Assembly: GCA_051883395.1 (NCBI GenBank) | Contig: JBJETQ010000041.1 | Location: forward strand, 1-12,736 | Source of the DNA: HGM11368 sp051883395 | GTDB taxonomy: Bacteria > Bacillota > Clostridia > Christensenellales > UBA3700 | Length of the DNA: 12,736 bases | Direction: 5' to 3' | In this document: positions 1 to 7,066 of the stretch, in pieces | How positions within the stretch are numbered: position 1 is the stretch's first letter | Layout of the letters: every line of letters begins with the position of its first letter | Program-made: the position numbers and the translations under genes | The notes under the pieces: model-generated | What the model saw: only the letters and a program-made list of their open reading frames with translations | Databases searched by the model: none | Told to the model about the DNA's origin: nothing

Positions 1-15
1 AAAGCCTATTTTTTA

Positions 16-43
16 CCCCGCGACTATCGCGGGGTTTTTCTTT
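16..43 (+). terminator. Rho-independent terminator, plus-strand polarity
   Basis: A perfect 8-bp stem, CCCCGCGA / TCGCGGGG with a 3-nt loop (16-34), is followed on the plus strand by TTTTTCTTT. The minus strand has no T-run after the stem, so it serves a plus-strand gene lying to the left of the window and converging on the lipoprotein gene. Confidence 0.75.
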
Positions 44-47
44 ATAT

Positions 48-83
48 CAAAAAAATGCGACCCGATATAAAATACCGAGTCGC
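48..83 (-). terminator. Rho-independent terminator of the lipoprotein gene
   Basis: On the minus strand, 83 down to 57 forms an 11-bp stem (starting GCGACTCGG, two G-T wobbles) with a 5-nt loop, followed by ATTTTTTTG. It starts 22 bases after the lipoprotein stop codon. On the plus strand the same hairpin is followed by CGTTTTATTT, so weak bidirectional activity is possible. Confidence 0.75.
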
Positions 84-104
84 CGTTTTATTTATAGGGT
101 TTTA

Positions 105-3026
105 TTATTTTGCTACGTTGACGGTAGTAAAGTAACTCTTTCCTACGGTGCATTTGCTTTCGATGCTCATGTCGCTGTCAGCCAATTCGGTGGTGATTGC
201 GCCTGCATTGAAAGTAACGTTTGCAAGGTCGAAGGTGTAAGTGATGCTCATTGTACCGCTTACAACGTCGCAACCGTCCATAGTTGCATTGACGCCTGCC
301 GTACCTGCGATACCTGCAACGTCAACATTGACGAATGCCTGCAAGCCGGTAGATTTGACGATTACGTCGCCTGCGAGTTTAACGTTGGTCATTCTGCCGT
401 TATTTACGCCTACAACACCTGCTATTACGTAATCGGTATTGGTCGTAGCTTTGAATTCTACTTCTACCTTGCCTGCAAACGTGATGTCGGTAATCGTACC
501 TACGTTTTCAGCGATAAATGCCGCAACATTGTCGTTGAGCGTATTGATGGTGTAGTTGTAAATCTTATAGCCGCCGCCGTTGAGAGTACCTGCAAACTTG
601 CTGATTTGACCAAGCTCTGCGCCGTTCATGTTGATATCGTTTTTGAGCACGAAGGTCTTACCTGCGAAGTTAACGTTTCTTGCTATCATATCGTTGATTT
701 GATCTGCGGTGTAGATGTAGTAGATGTTCTTGTCTACACTATCCTGATTTGCAAATACGCTTACGTTACCGCTGATTTCTACCTTGGCAGTCGTGCTATA
801 TTCGCCGGCTACTATCTGAACGAAGTTGGTGCCGTTGCTGAGTTTGTCAAGCTCGGTAGTATCAAGAGTAAGGGTATATACACCGTTGCCTTGACTTACG
901 GAATTAGCAATGACAGTTTCGCCGACTTTTGCAACAGGAGTTCCGATAACTTCTCCGCCGATATTAGCAGTAATGACAACCTGTGCATTTTCTGCCGACT
1001 TGTCGTAAGAATAGTTGGACTCGTTGAGCACTACCGCTCCGGTGTAAGTAAAGGTGGTGGTGATAGGAGTAGCTTGCGCTCCGTCAACAGATACCTGAAT
1101 CTGTACGTTGCTGAATTTTACGTTGCGCTCATTGACGGAGATGGTGTTGGCATCTTTATCGATTGTTACTGCGCTTGCGTTGTTGACAACTTCGTATTTG
1201 ATAAGGTCAGTTGGAATATCCTGAGTAGTGATCTTACCTGTTACCATATCGTAAACCTGCATCGTGTAGGTAGGCATAACGTTGGTGAATGCATTGAGTT
1301 CAACACTCTTCTTTTCGTTGATAGAGAGAATAAGTTCTCTTTCTCCGATGTCATACAATTGAATTTCACCTGCGGTGATGTCAACTTTTTGGTCTACAAG
1401 GTTGATAAGCGAACCAATCTTGATGCCGAATTTGAGATCTACGTCATAGTAGAAACCGCCGGCAAAATAGAGATTGCCTACCGCACCTGCATTTTCGTCG
1501 AGCAAGTTGTCAGTCTGGAAGTAACCGTACAATCTGTTGTAGTTGCCGAGTTCTGCCTGAATGCCCAGACCGAGCACGCCGCTAAGCACGTCGAATCTGA
1601 TTTCTTGAATTATGCCGACTTTGATAGTTGCGTTACCTTGGAGCTTAATAGAAACGCTCTCAAATACCTGGTCGTTATCTTTCTTGACTTCTTCTGCATA
1701 GGTGTTGATTCCGTCTGCCTTGGAGTAAGATGCTCCGACATTGTATTGGAGCGTGGTCTTAGCGATTACGTCGAAAGATCCTGCAAATGCAAATCTGAAA
1801 GCAAGGTCTGCCTGATAGCTGATTTGTGCTGCTCCGTTGGCAATAGGAAGAATCCACTTGAAGAGCGGAACGGAAACTGCGTCGTCGCCAGCCGATTCTT
1901 CTGCAACTTCGGTAAGCTTGTCGATAAGTTGTCTTACATTGACAATCTCGTCAAAGCTTGCATGAGTAGCTATGGAAGCCTTGCAGGTGATTTCGTTGGT
2001 AATAAGTGCAGAAACGTCGAATTCAAGTTCATTGTCCATCTTGAACATAGAAGTATCTGCTACTGCGGACAAAAGGTTTTCTACTGAGAGAACAAGGTCT
2101 GTCTTGGTACCGTTTTCAAGCTCAACTACTCCAGGAATAGTGATGGATACGGTAGCTGCGATTTTGTCGTCAACCTTGTTTACGCTGACGTTGAACTTAG
2201 GCTTTTCTCCGAAGAAAGAAGCAAGCATAAGAGCAAATTCGCTGTTTTCAAGCACTTCGTACTGAGCAGAGCTGTCATAGAGTTCTACGTTGCTCTCGGA
2301 GTTGAGTGCTTCTTGTCCTGCATAAGTAAATTCTTCATACACTTCGTCAATGTCAGGCTTGGTGTAGTTGATAACTACGTTAGCTTCTCCTGCCGACATG
2401 ATTTTGGTGATTTTGAAAGCTTCTTTTGCGTTGGTGTCAACGTCGGTGATAATGAATACTTCGCCTTCTTCGAGCATCGTGCCGTTGGTCTGCAAAGTCA
2501 TAGAACCGATTACGTTGCCCTGATCGTCAGTTTTTTCCGTATCTTTTACCGTTACGATATTAGATGGGAATTCCTTGACTCCGCCGCTGAGTTTGATGTT
2601 GGCAACTACGTTGGTATTGATGGTAAATTCTACTGCGGTCTTGCCTTGATAATTGGCAAAAGTTACGCCCTTACCGAGTTCAATAACGTATGTATCGCCC
2701 ATCTCGTATCCGCCGTTAGGTGGATAAACTCTGTAAATACCTTGTCCGACGGCGCTGATTGCTACCGCAACGCTGGTATTTGTAACTTTGTTTCTTACAG
2801 TTACAAGCGACTCAGGATTGGCTGTGGACAGTATGTCGAAAGTGATAAATTTATCTGCGCTTCCGAGAACCTGAACAGAGCCTGTGCTACTTCCGCCGTC
2901 GGTACCAAGGGTAGGACCTTGTACCTCTGGTCCTTCGGAGTCAGGCGTGCAACCCATAACGAGTCCGCATACCATAGCTACGACAAGAACCATAGCGAGA
3001 AGCAAACATACTTTGCGATTTCTCAT
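105..3026 (-). CDS. Large secreted lipoprotein with C-terminal GLUG-like repeats, function unknown
   Basis: The product is 973 aa. I chose the ATG at 3026 because GGAGGG sits 7 bases upstream and the protein then opens with a classic lipoprotein signal: basic MRNRK, a hydrophobic core, and lipobox LVMGC with Cys26 as the predicted lipidated residue. A reading-frame extension of 11 codons upstream would put charged residues before the signal and would swallow the ribosome binding site. After Cys26 comes a Gly/Ser/Thr/Pro-rich linker (to about residue 50), then a long beta-rich region with several Ig-like stretches. Around residues 790-960 the pattern 'TADQIND...FVLKNDINMNG...GTLNGGGYKIYNYTIN...VGVNNGRMTNVKLAG' resembles GLUG-type or right-handed beta-helix repeats of Gram-positive surface proteins. 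I see no catalytic motif, sortase signal or membrane anchor other than the lipid. The role is probably outside the cytoplasmic membrane, perhaps in adhesion or matrix binding, but this is inference. Confidence 0.8.
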   Translation of the reverse strand: MRNRKVCLLLAMVLVVAMVCGLVMGCTPDSEGPEVQGPTLGTDGGSSTGSVQVLGSADKFITFDILSTANPESLVTVRNKVTNTSVAVAISAVGQGIYRVYPPNGGYEMGDTYVIELGKGVTFANYQGKTAVEFTINTNVVANIKLSGGVKEFPSNIVTVKDTEKTDDQGNVIGSMTLQTNGTMLEEGEVFIITDVDTNAKEAFKITKIMSAGEANVVINYTKPDIDEVYEEFTYAGQEALNSESNVELYDSSAQYEVLENSEFALMLASFFGEKPKFNVSVNKVDDKIAATVSITIPGVVELENGTKTDLVLSVENLLSAVADTSMFKMDNELEFDVSALITNEITCKASIATHASFDEIVNVRQLIDKLTEVAEESAGDDAVSVPLFKWILPIANGAAQISYQADLAFRFAFAGSFDVIAKTTLQYNVGASYSKADGINTYAEEVKKDNDQVFESVSIKLQGNATIKVGIIQEIRFDVLSGVLGLGIQAELGNYNRLYGYFQTDNLLDENAGAVGNLYFAGGFYYDVDLKFGIKIGSLINLVDQKVDITAGEIQLYDIGERELILSINEKKSVELNAFTNVMPTYTMQVYDMVTGKITTQDIPTDLIKYEVVNNASAVTIDKDANTISVNERNVKFSNVQIQVSVDGAQATPITTTFTYTGAVVLNESNYSYDKSAENAQVVITANIGGEVIGTPVAKVGETVIANSVSQGNGVYTLTLDTTELDKLSNGTNFVQIVAGEYSTTAKVEISGNVSVFANQDSVDKNIYYIYTADQINDMIARNVNFAGKTFVLKNDINMNGAELGQISKFAGTLNGGGYKIYNYTINTLNDNVAAFIAENVGTITDITFAGKVEVEFKATTNTDYVIAGVVGVNNGRMTNVKLAGDVIVKSTGLQAFVNVDVAGIAGTAGVNATMDGCDVVSGTMSITYTFDLANVTFNAGAITTELADSDMSIESKCTVGKSYFTTVNVAK

Positions 3027-3060
3027 AATAAAACCCTCCATAAGTTTTGTTTTCACCAAG

Positions 3061-3089
3061 ATTTTATTCTTAATAAAGTTTTAAAGCAA
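3061..3089 (-). promoter_or_regulatory. Possible promoter for the lipoprotein gene
   Basis: On the minus strand, TTGCTT (3089-3084), a 17-nt spacer and TAAAAT (3066-3061) lie about 35 bases before the chosen ATG. The -10 is good and the -35 is poor. There is no clear terminator after glmM, so read-through from the glm operon is an alternative. Confidence 0.35.
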
Positions 3090-3152
3090 CGGGCGTGCGT
3101 TTGATTTGAAAGTTTTCAAGCGAATTTTACATAAATTTTACACAAATTTTCG

Positions 3153-4469
3153 CTAGAAGTTCAAATTTTTAACAAATGACGCTATCTCGTCGGCAATGGA
3201 ATCTGCCTGAGACTGCGACAGACACTCCACCATTATTCGCAGTTTTGGCTCTGTTCCCGAAGCTCTGACGGTTATTCTGCCTTCCTGTCCCAGTTGAATA
3301 CGTTTGCTCTCCACCAGGTCGGACAGTCCTTCGTTGTTGAGTACTCTTATCTTGTCTTTGACAATCAGATTGACGTTGGACTGTGGCAAAAGTTGAACGT
3401 CTGCAAGTTGAGAGAGCTTTTTGCCGCTGCGTCTGACCACTCCTGCCAATACTATCGACGTGAGTATACCGTCTCCCGTAGTTGCATAATCGAGCAAAAT
3501 AATATGACCCGACTGCTCTCCGCCCAACACAGCGCCCGTTGCAAGCATTTTTTCGAGAACGTACTTGTCTCCGACATCGGCTCTAAGCACTTTGACTCCG
3601 TCAGCGTTGAGTGAGCGTTCTATTCCGAGATTGGTGTGAGACGTGCCGACGACGGTCATCTTTTTGAGCTTGTCGGTCTGCTTCATGCTCCTTGCCAAAA
3701 TACATAGTATTTTGTCGCCGTCAACGACGTTGCCGTTTTCGTCGAGAGCAATGAGTCGGTCGCTGTCGCCGTCATAAGCAAAAGCAAGGTCAAATCCGCC
3801 CTGTTTTACTTTGTCAGCCAACAGGTCGGCGTGCAATGCTCCTGCGTTGACGTTGATGTTTTTGCCGCCGCAATCTACGTTGATTGCCGTTACGGTAGCG
3901 CCCAGCATTTCAAAAGCTCTTGGTGCAACTTCGTATGCCGCACCGTTGCTACAATCGAGCAGAATTTTCATCTCAGACAGGTCGTCTGCATCCTTGACAA
4001 GATGGCTCAGATAGCTGTCTGTTGCGTTATGCATAAAGGTGTATTTGCCTATTTTGTCGGCGTCTACCGATTTGGACGATGCCATGGCCTGTTCTACCTT
4101 AGATTCTTCGTCTTCGCTCAGTTTGTAGCCCTTGCCGTCAAAGATTTTGATGCCATTGTATTCGGGCGGATTGTGCGAAGCCGATATAACGACGCCGTAG
4201 TCTGCCCTGTAAATACGGGTGAGATATGCTATGCCCGCCGTAGGCATTATTCCCACGTCTATCACTTCGCCGCCGCCTTGCATAACTCCCGACGCAATAG
4301 CCAATGAAAGCATTGTTCCTGAATATCGGGTATCTCTGCCCACTACCACTCTGCATCCCGATTTGATAATGGTCAACGCATTGCCGCAGGAATGTGCAAG
4401 TGTCGGGGTTATCTGGCTGTTGGCTACGCCCCTTATGCCGTCCGTTCCAAAATACATATTGTTTGACAT
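3153..4469 (-). CDS. glmM: Phosphoglucosamine mutase GlmM
   Basis: GlmM interconverts glucosamine-6-phosphate and glucosamine-1-phosphate in the cytoplasm, the step before N-acetylation in UDP-GlcNAc synthesis for peptidoglycan. All four hallmark regions of the alpha-D-phosphohexomutase family are visible in the 438-aa product. They are the active-site ISASHNP loop with the phosphoserine at about Ser98, the metal-binding DGDSDR (D233, D235, D237), the sugar-binding GGEQSGH (316-322), and the phosphate-binding RASGTEPKLR (402-411). The N-terminal YFGTDGIRG is also typical of GlmM. Length is close to the usual 440-450 aa, with no sign of damage. The ribosome binding site AAGGAGG lies inside the last codons of the upstream acetyltransferase gene, whose TGA is one base from this ATG, so translation is probably coupled. 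No clear terminator follows; a 6-bp AGCGAA/TTCGCT inverted repeat just downstream has no T-run. Confidence 0.95.
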   Translation of the reverse strand: MSNNMYFGTDGIRGVANSQITPTLAHSCGNALTIIKSGCRVVVGRDTRYSGTMLSLAIASGVMQGGGEVIDVGIMPTAGIAYLTRIYRADYGVVISASHNPPEYNGIKIFDGKGYKLSEDEESKVEQAMASSKSVDADKIGKYTFMHNATDSYLSHLVKDADDLSEMKILLDCSNGAAYEVAPRAFEMLGATVTAINVDCGGKNINVNAGALHADLLADKVKQGGFDLAFAYDGDSDRLIALDENGNVVDGDKILCILARSMKQTDKLKKMTVVGTSHTNLGIERSLNADGVKVLRADVGDKYVLEKMLATGAVLGGEQSGHIILLDYATTGDGILTSIVLAGVVRRSGKKLSQLADVQLLPQSNVNLIVKDKIRVLNNEGLSDLVESKRIQLGQEGRITVRASGTEPKLRIMVECLSQSQADSIADEIASFVKNLNF

Positions 4470-4470
4470 T

Positions 4471-5160
4471 TCATACCTCCTTGCCGTCTTTTGGCGACGG
4501 TTGTTCAGATAAAGCCTGAGCTTTTTTCAACTGTGCCTGACGTTTGTATTTGTTTTTTAATTTTTCTCCGCCGCCGTCTTTGACAACAGCCACGCTTCTG
4601 CCTATGACAAGACTGCCCGGTAACGAATCTTGCGTAACCGTAGTTCCGCACGCTATATACGTGTCGTCGGCAATGTTGACGGGTGCGATAACGTTGCAAT
4701 TGCTACCTATAAAGCAGTCGTCTCCTACAATGCTATGGCTCTTGTACACTCCGTTGTAATTGACAAATACTACGCCGCACCCCACGTTGCATCGCTTGCC
4801 AACGGTGCAATCTCCGACATAAGTCAGATGAGACACCTTGGTTGCGTCGCCTATCACGGCGTTTTTTATTTCTACAAAGTCGCCTATACGACAGCCTTTG
4901 CCAATCTGACTGCCGGGACGGAGATAGCTGAAAGGTCCTACCGACGTGCCGTCGCCTATTTCGGCTTGTTTAAGCACGCTCTTGGTAATCGTACAACCGT
5001 TGCCTATCGTGCAATCTTCGATTATATTGCCCGGCATAATCACGCTACCCGATCCGATGACGGTTTTGCCTATGACGTGATTGTCGGGATAGATTATTAC
5101 GTCGTCGGCTATCTGAGCCTGCGGATCGACGTAAACGCTCTTTTCGTCTTTGATTATCAT
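4471..5160 (-). CDS. Stand-alone GlmU-type acetyltransferase (left-handed beta-helix)
   Basis: The 229-aa protein matches the C-terminal half of bifunctional GlmU, which acetylates glucosamine-1-phosphate using acetyl-CoA. Hexapeptide repeats (IGDGTSV, IGKGCRI, VGKRCNV and so on) fill residues 10-175. The GlmU acetyltransferase signature is present: GPFSYLRPG with R81, FVEIKNA with K99, SHLTYVGD with H111 and Y114, NVGCG with N125, VNYNGVYK with N134 and K140, FIGSN with S153, and ACGTTVT. These correspond to E. coli R333, K351, H363, Y366, N377, N386, K392 and S405 by hand alignment. The N-terminal uridylyltransferase domain is absent. The start is firm: GGAGG lies 7 bases before ATG, and the first residues align with the beginning of the helix domain. 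A basic, polar tail (196-229) follows the helix. One base separates it from glmM, which makes its predicted substrate. An alternative is a related hexapeptide acyltransferase, but the residue match favours the GlmU reaction. Confidence 0.85.
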   Translation of the reverse strand: MIIKDEKSVYVDPQAQIADDVIIYPDNHVIGKTVIGSGSVIMPGNIIEDCTIGNGCTITKSVLKQAEIGDGTSVGPFSYLRPGSQIGKGCRIGDFVEIKNAVIGDATKVSHLTYVGDCTVGKRCNVGCGVVFVNYNGVYKSHSIVGDDCFIGSNCNVIAPVNIADDTYIACGTTVTQDSLPGSLVIGRSVAVVKDGGGEKLKNKYKRQAQLKKAQALSEQPSPKDGKEV

Positions 5161-5211
5161 AAATTATCCTCCATAATAATATTGCTCATATATTGAAATT
5201 TTTAACACAAT

Positions 5212-5217
5212 ATTATA
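5212..5217 (-). promoter_or_regulatory. Candidate -10 of the acetyltransferase-glmM operon
   Basis: TATAAT on the minus strand about 50 bases upstream of the acetyltransferase ATG, and just after the terminator of the preceding gene. I find no good -35 at 16-18 bases, so the assignment rests on position and the -10 alone. Confidence 0.35.
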
Positions 5218-5240
5218 TGCGTATTTTCGACGATAGAGCA

Positions 5241-5273
5241 TAAAAAATTCCGCTTGTCTGAAACAAACGGAAT
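5241..5273 (-). terminator. Rho-independent terminator of the flavin-reductase-like gene
   Basis: On the minus strand, 5273-5247 forms an 11-bp stem (ATTCCGTTTGT with ACAAGCGGAAT, one G-T wobble) with a 5-nt loop, directly followed by TTTTTTA. It lies 22 bases after the stop codon and separates this gene from the glm operon. Confidence 0.85.
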
Positions 5274-5295
5274 AAAGTCAATAATTATATGGCGA

Positions 5296-5796
5296 CTATT
5301 TGATAAGAACGCTGTCTATACCTACCACGTACATAGTGTGGAAATCTTTGGCTGGATACCATTGTTCTATTGCCTTGTCGTCAAAAAAGCAATCGGAAGA
5401 AAGCGTCTGAGCATATAGCACTTTGCCGCTGACTACCAAAGACGCTTGACTGATATACGGCACGTCGCCGTCATAGGCTACGTCAAAATTGCACTCTTTG
5501 ATTTTGTCGCAATCTCTGCCCGACACCTTGCCAAGATACGCCAACTCCTTGCGATAATCTCCGTCGAAAAAGCTCAGCGAAAGACTGTGCGAAGCGTCGA
5601 CGAATTGTTTGGTATATCTTTGGGGGCGTATAAATACAAAGGCAACCTGCCTTCCCCACAATACTCCCATTCCGCCCCAGGAAGCCGTCATAGTGTTGAC
5701 TTTGCCTTTGCCGTCCTGCGCCGTGATGAGCATCCAGTCCTTGCCGATAAGACTGAAACACGATTTTTGTATATCTTCTGCCTTTATATGTTTCAT
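5296..5796 (-). CDS. Flavin reductase-like FMN-binding protein
   Basis: The 166-aa protein fits the flavin reductase-like (split-barrel, flavoredoxin type) family, small cytoplasmic proteins that bind FMN and usually pass electrons from NAD(P)H or a redox partner. Supporting motifs are NTMTASWGGMGVLW (34-47), FIRPQRYT (55-62), SLSFF (73-77), LGKVSGRD (88-95) and the closing HTMYVVGI (153-160). Length is normal for the family. GGAGGG lies 4 bases upstream of the ATG. The gene stands alone: a strong terminator follows, and 135 bases separate it from the DAHP synthase upstream. The physiological partner cannot be told from the sequence. A 13-bp direct repeat lies in its leader. Confidence 0.85.
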   Translation of the reverse strand: MKHIKAEDIQKSCFSLIGKDWMLITAQDGKGKVNTMTASWGGMGVLWGRQVAFVFIRPQRYTKQFVDASHSLSLSFFDGDYRKELAYLGKVSGRDCDKIKECNFDVAYDGDVPYISQASLVVSGKVLYAQTLSSDCFFDDKAIEQWYPAKDFHTMYVVGIDSVLIK

Positions 5797-5808
5797 ACTC
5801 CCTCCGAA

Positions 5809-5839
5809 ATTTGAAAACGCTGTACTATTTGAAAACGCT
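5809..5839 (-). repeat. Direct repeat of 13 bp in the flavin-reductase leader
   Basis: Plus-strand ATTTGAAAACGCT occurs at 5809-5821 and 5827-5839, identical in 13 of 13 bases, with an 18-base period. It lies just upstream of the ribosome binding site and downstream of an AT-rich tract (about 5840-5866) containing overlapping TATAAT-like hexamers on the minus strand. It may be a regulator-binding site or the trace of a small duplication. Confidence 0.6.
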
Positions 5840-5931
5840 ATATTATATTATATTCTAATTATATCCTAAAATTTTGCGTATATTATTTGTTTGATTTTAT
5901 CAATATAATTTGGCTTTGACTCAATCTGCGT

Positions 5932-6960
5932 TTACAACTTATCCGCAATGGTATATAGCAATCTCTCGCTCTTTTCCCAGCCGAGACAGCCGTCTGTGAT
6001 AGACAGCCCGTAGGTCGTTCCGCTAGGCGGCTGACAGCCGTCCACTATATAGGACTCTATCAAAAAGCCTTTTACCAGCTTGTGTATTTCTTCGCTGTAA
6101 CGCATATTGTTGAGAACTTCGTTGACTATGCGCACCTGTTCCAGCGGTTTTTTGCCACTATTGGAATGATTGGTGTCGATGATGACGGCAGGATTTTTGA
6201 GTCCTTGTTCATAATACATGTCGCCAAAGCGAATGACGTCTTCGTAATGATAGTTGGGTTTGTTGTTGCCAAAGACGTCCACGCTGCCACGCAATATGGC
6301 ATGCGCATAAGGATTGCCGTCGGTGGCTACCTGATTGCTTTGATATTTGAATTCGTTGGGAATCTGAGCCGCATAGATTGAATTGAGCGTTACGCTCATA
6401 CTGCCGTGCATTGGATTTTTGATACCCACAGGCACGTCGACTCCGCTGGCAACAAGACGGTGCTGCTGGTCTTCACTCGACCTTGCGCCTACCGCTACGT
6501 AACTGAGTAAATCGTCAAGATAGGTATGATTTTCGGGATACAACATTTCGTCGGCACTCGACAGTCCGCTCTCGGATATTGCCCTAAGATGCATTTTGCG
6601 TAACGCAATAATACCGCCTTGTATATCGGTTACGTTTTTGTGCGGGTCAGGGTTGTGAAGTATACCCTTGTAGCCTTCTCCTTTGGTGCGTGGCTTGTTG
6701 GTGTAAATGCGTGGAATAATCATTATTTTGTCTTTTACCTTTTCGGCAATTTTGGACAAACGGAATACGTAGTCGCAAACCGATTCTTCCATATCCGCAC
6801 TACAAGGCCCTATGATGACGACTTTACGGTTATCTTGCCCCGATATGATTTTTTTGATTTGCTCGTCCCTGTCTGCTTTGATTGCCGCCAAATCGGCAGG
6901 GACTGGAATGAGCGATTTGATTTCGTCGCAAGACATTATAGGCTTTGTTACTCTTAACAT
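5932..6960 (-). CDS. 3-deoxy-7-phosphoheptulonate (DAHP) synthase, class I, copy 1
   Basis: DAHP synthase condenses phosphoenolpyruvate and erythrose-4-phosphate, the first committed step of the shikimate pathway. The 342-aa product has the AroF/G/H-type signature: IGPCSAD (49-55), RIYTNKPRTKGEGYKG (84-99) and HNPDPHK (102-108). Further on are GARSSEDQQHR (158-168), VGIKNPMHGS (178-187), HAILRGS (220-226), DTNHSNSGK (262-270) and ITDGCLGWEK (321-330). The N-terminal extension that forms the feedback site in E. coli AroG is present. The start is supported by GAGGAAAAT directly before ATG. The second copy lies 417 bases upstream on the same strand; identity is about 76% (81 differences in 342, counted by eye). 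No clear terminator follows the stop. I leave the symbol blank because aroF, aroG and aroH are defined by effector, which the sequence does not settle. Confidence 0.93.
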   Translation of the reverse strand: MLRVTKPIMSCDEIKSLIPVPADLAAIKADRDEQIKKIISGQDNRKVVIIGPCSADMEESVCDYVFRLSKIAEKVKDKIMIIPRIYTNKPRTKGEGYKGILHNPDPHKNVTDIQGGIIALRKMHLRAISESGLSSADEMLYPENHTYLDDLLSYVAVGARSSEDQQHRLVASGVDVPVGIKNPMHGSMSVTLNSIYAAQIPNEFKYQSNQVATDGNPYAHAILRGSVDVFGNNKPNYHYEDVIRFGDMYYEQGLKNPAVIIDTNHSNSGKKPLEQVRIVNEVLNNMRYSEEIHKLVKGFLIESYIVDGCQPPSGTTYGLSITDGCLGWEKSERLLYTIADKL

Positions 6961-6973
6961 ATTTTCCTCTCAT

Positions 6974-6986
6974 CGGGATATTCCCG
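6974..6986 (-). promoter_or_regulatory. Small hairpin just before the copy 1 DAHP synthase ribosome binding site
   Basis: CGGGA-TAT-TCCCG forms a 5-bp palindromic stem 14 bases upstream of the ATG, within the proposed 5' leader. It has no T-run. It could affect translation or be an operator half-site pair, but it is short. Confidence 0.25.
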
Positions 6987-7004
6987 TTGTTGGTTGGTTA
7001 TCTA

Positions 7005-7033
7005 AATATAGTAATGCAATGACATAATAGCAA
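7005..7033 (-). promoter_or_regulatory. Possible promoter for DAHP synthase copy 1
   Basis: On the minus strand, TTGCTA (7033-7028), a 17-nt spacer and TATATT (7010-7005). It lies between the 127-bp repeat array and the gene, and would give a leader of about 40 bases containing the small CGGGA hairpin. Confidence 0.4.
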
Positions 7034-7066
7034 TCTACACCGAATATTGTCCGGGGCGTTAGTGTG

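Noticed and set aside
606..2087. A 493-codon open frame on the plus strand, opposite the lipoprotein gene
   Set aside because: It is fully antisense to a well-supported gene. Its product is rich in Cys, Val and Tyr with no recognisable domain, and there is no ribosome binding site; it is open because of the codon bias of the real gene.
3027..3059. Upstream ATG for the lipoprotein (11 extra residues)
   Set aside because: The extra residues would precede a standard lipoprotein signal peptide, and the ribosome binding site for the inner ATG lies within them.
3120..3150. AGCGAA/TTCGCT inverted repeat downstream of glmM as a terminator
   Set aside because: The stem is only 6 bp with a long AT-rich loop and no following T-run on the minus strand.
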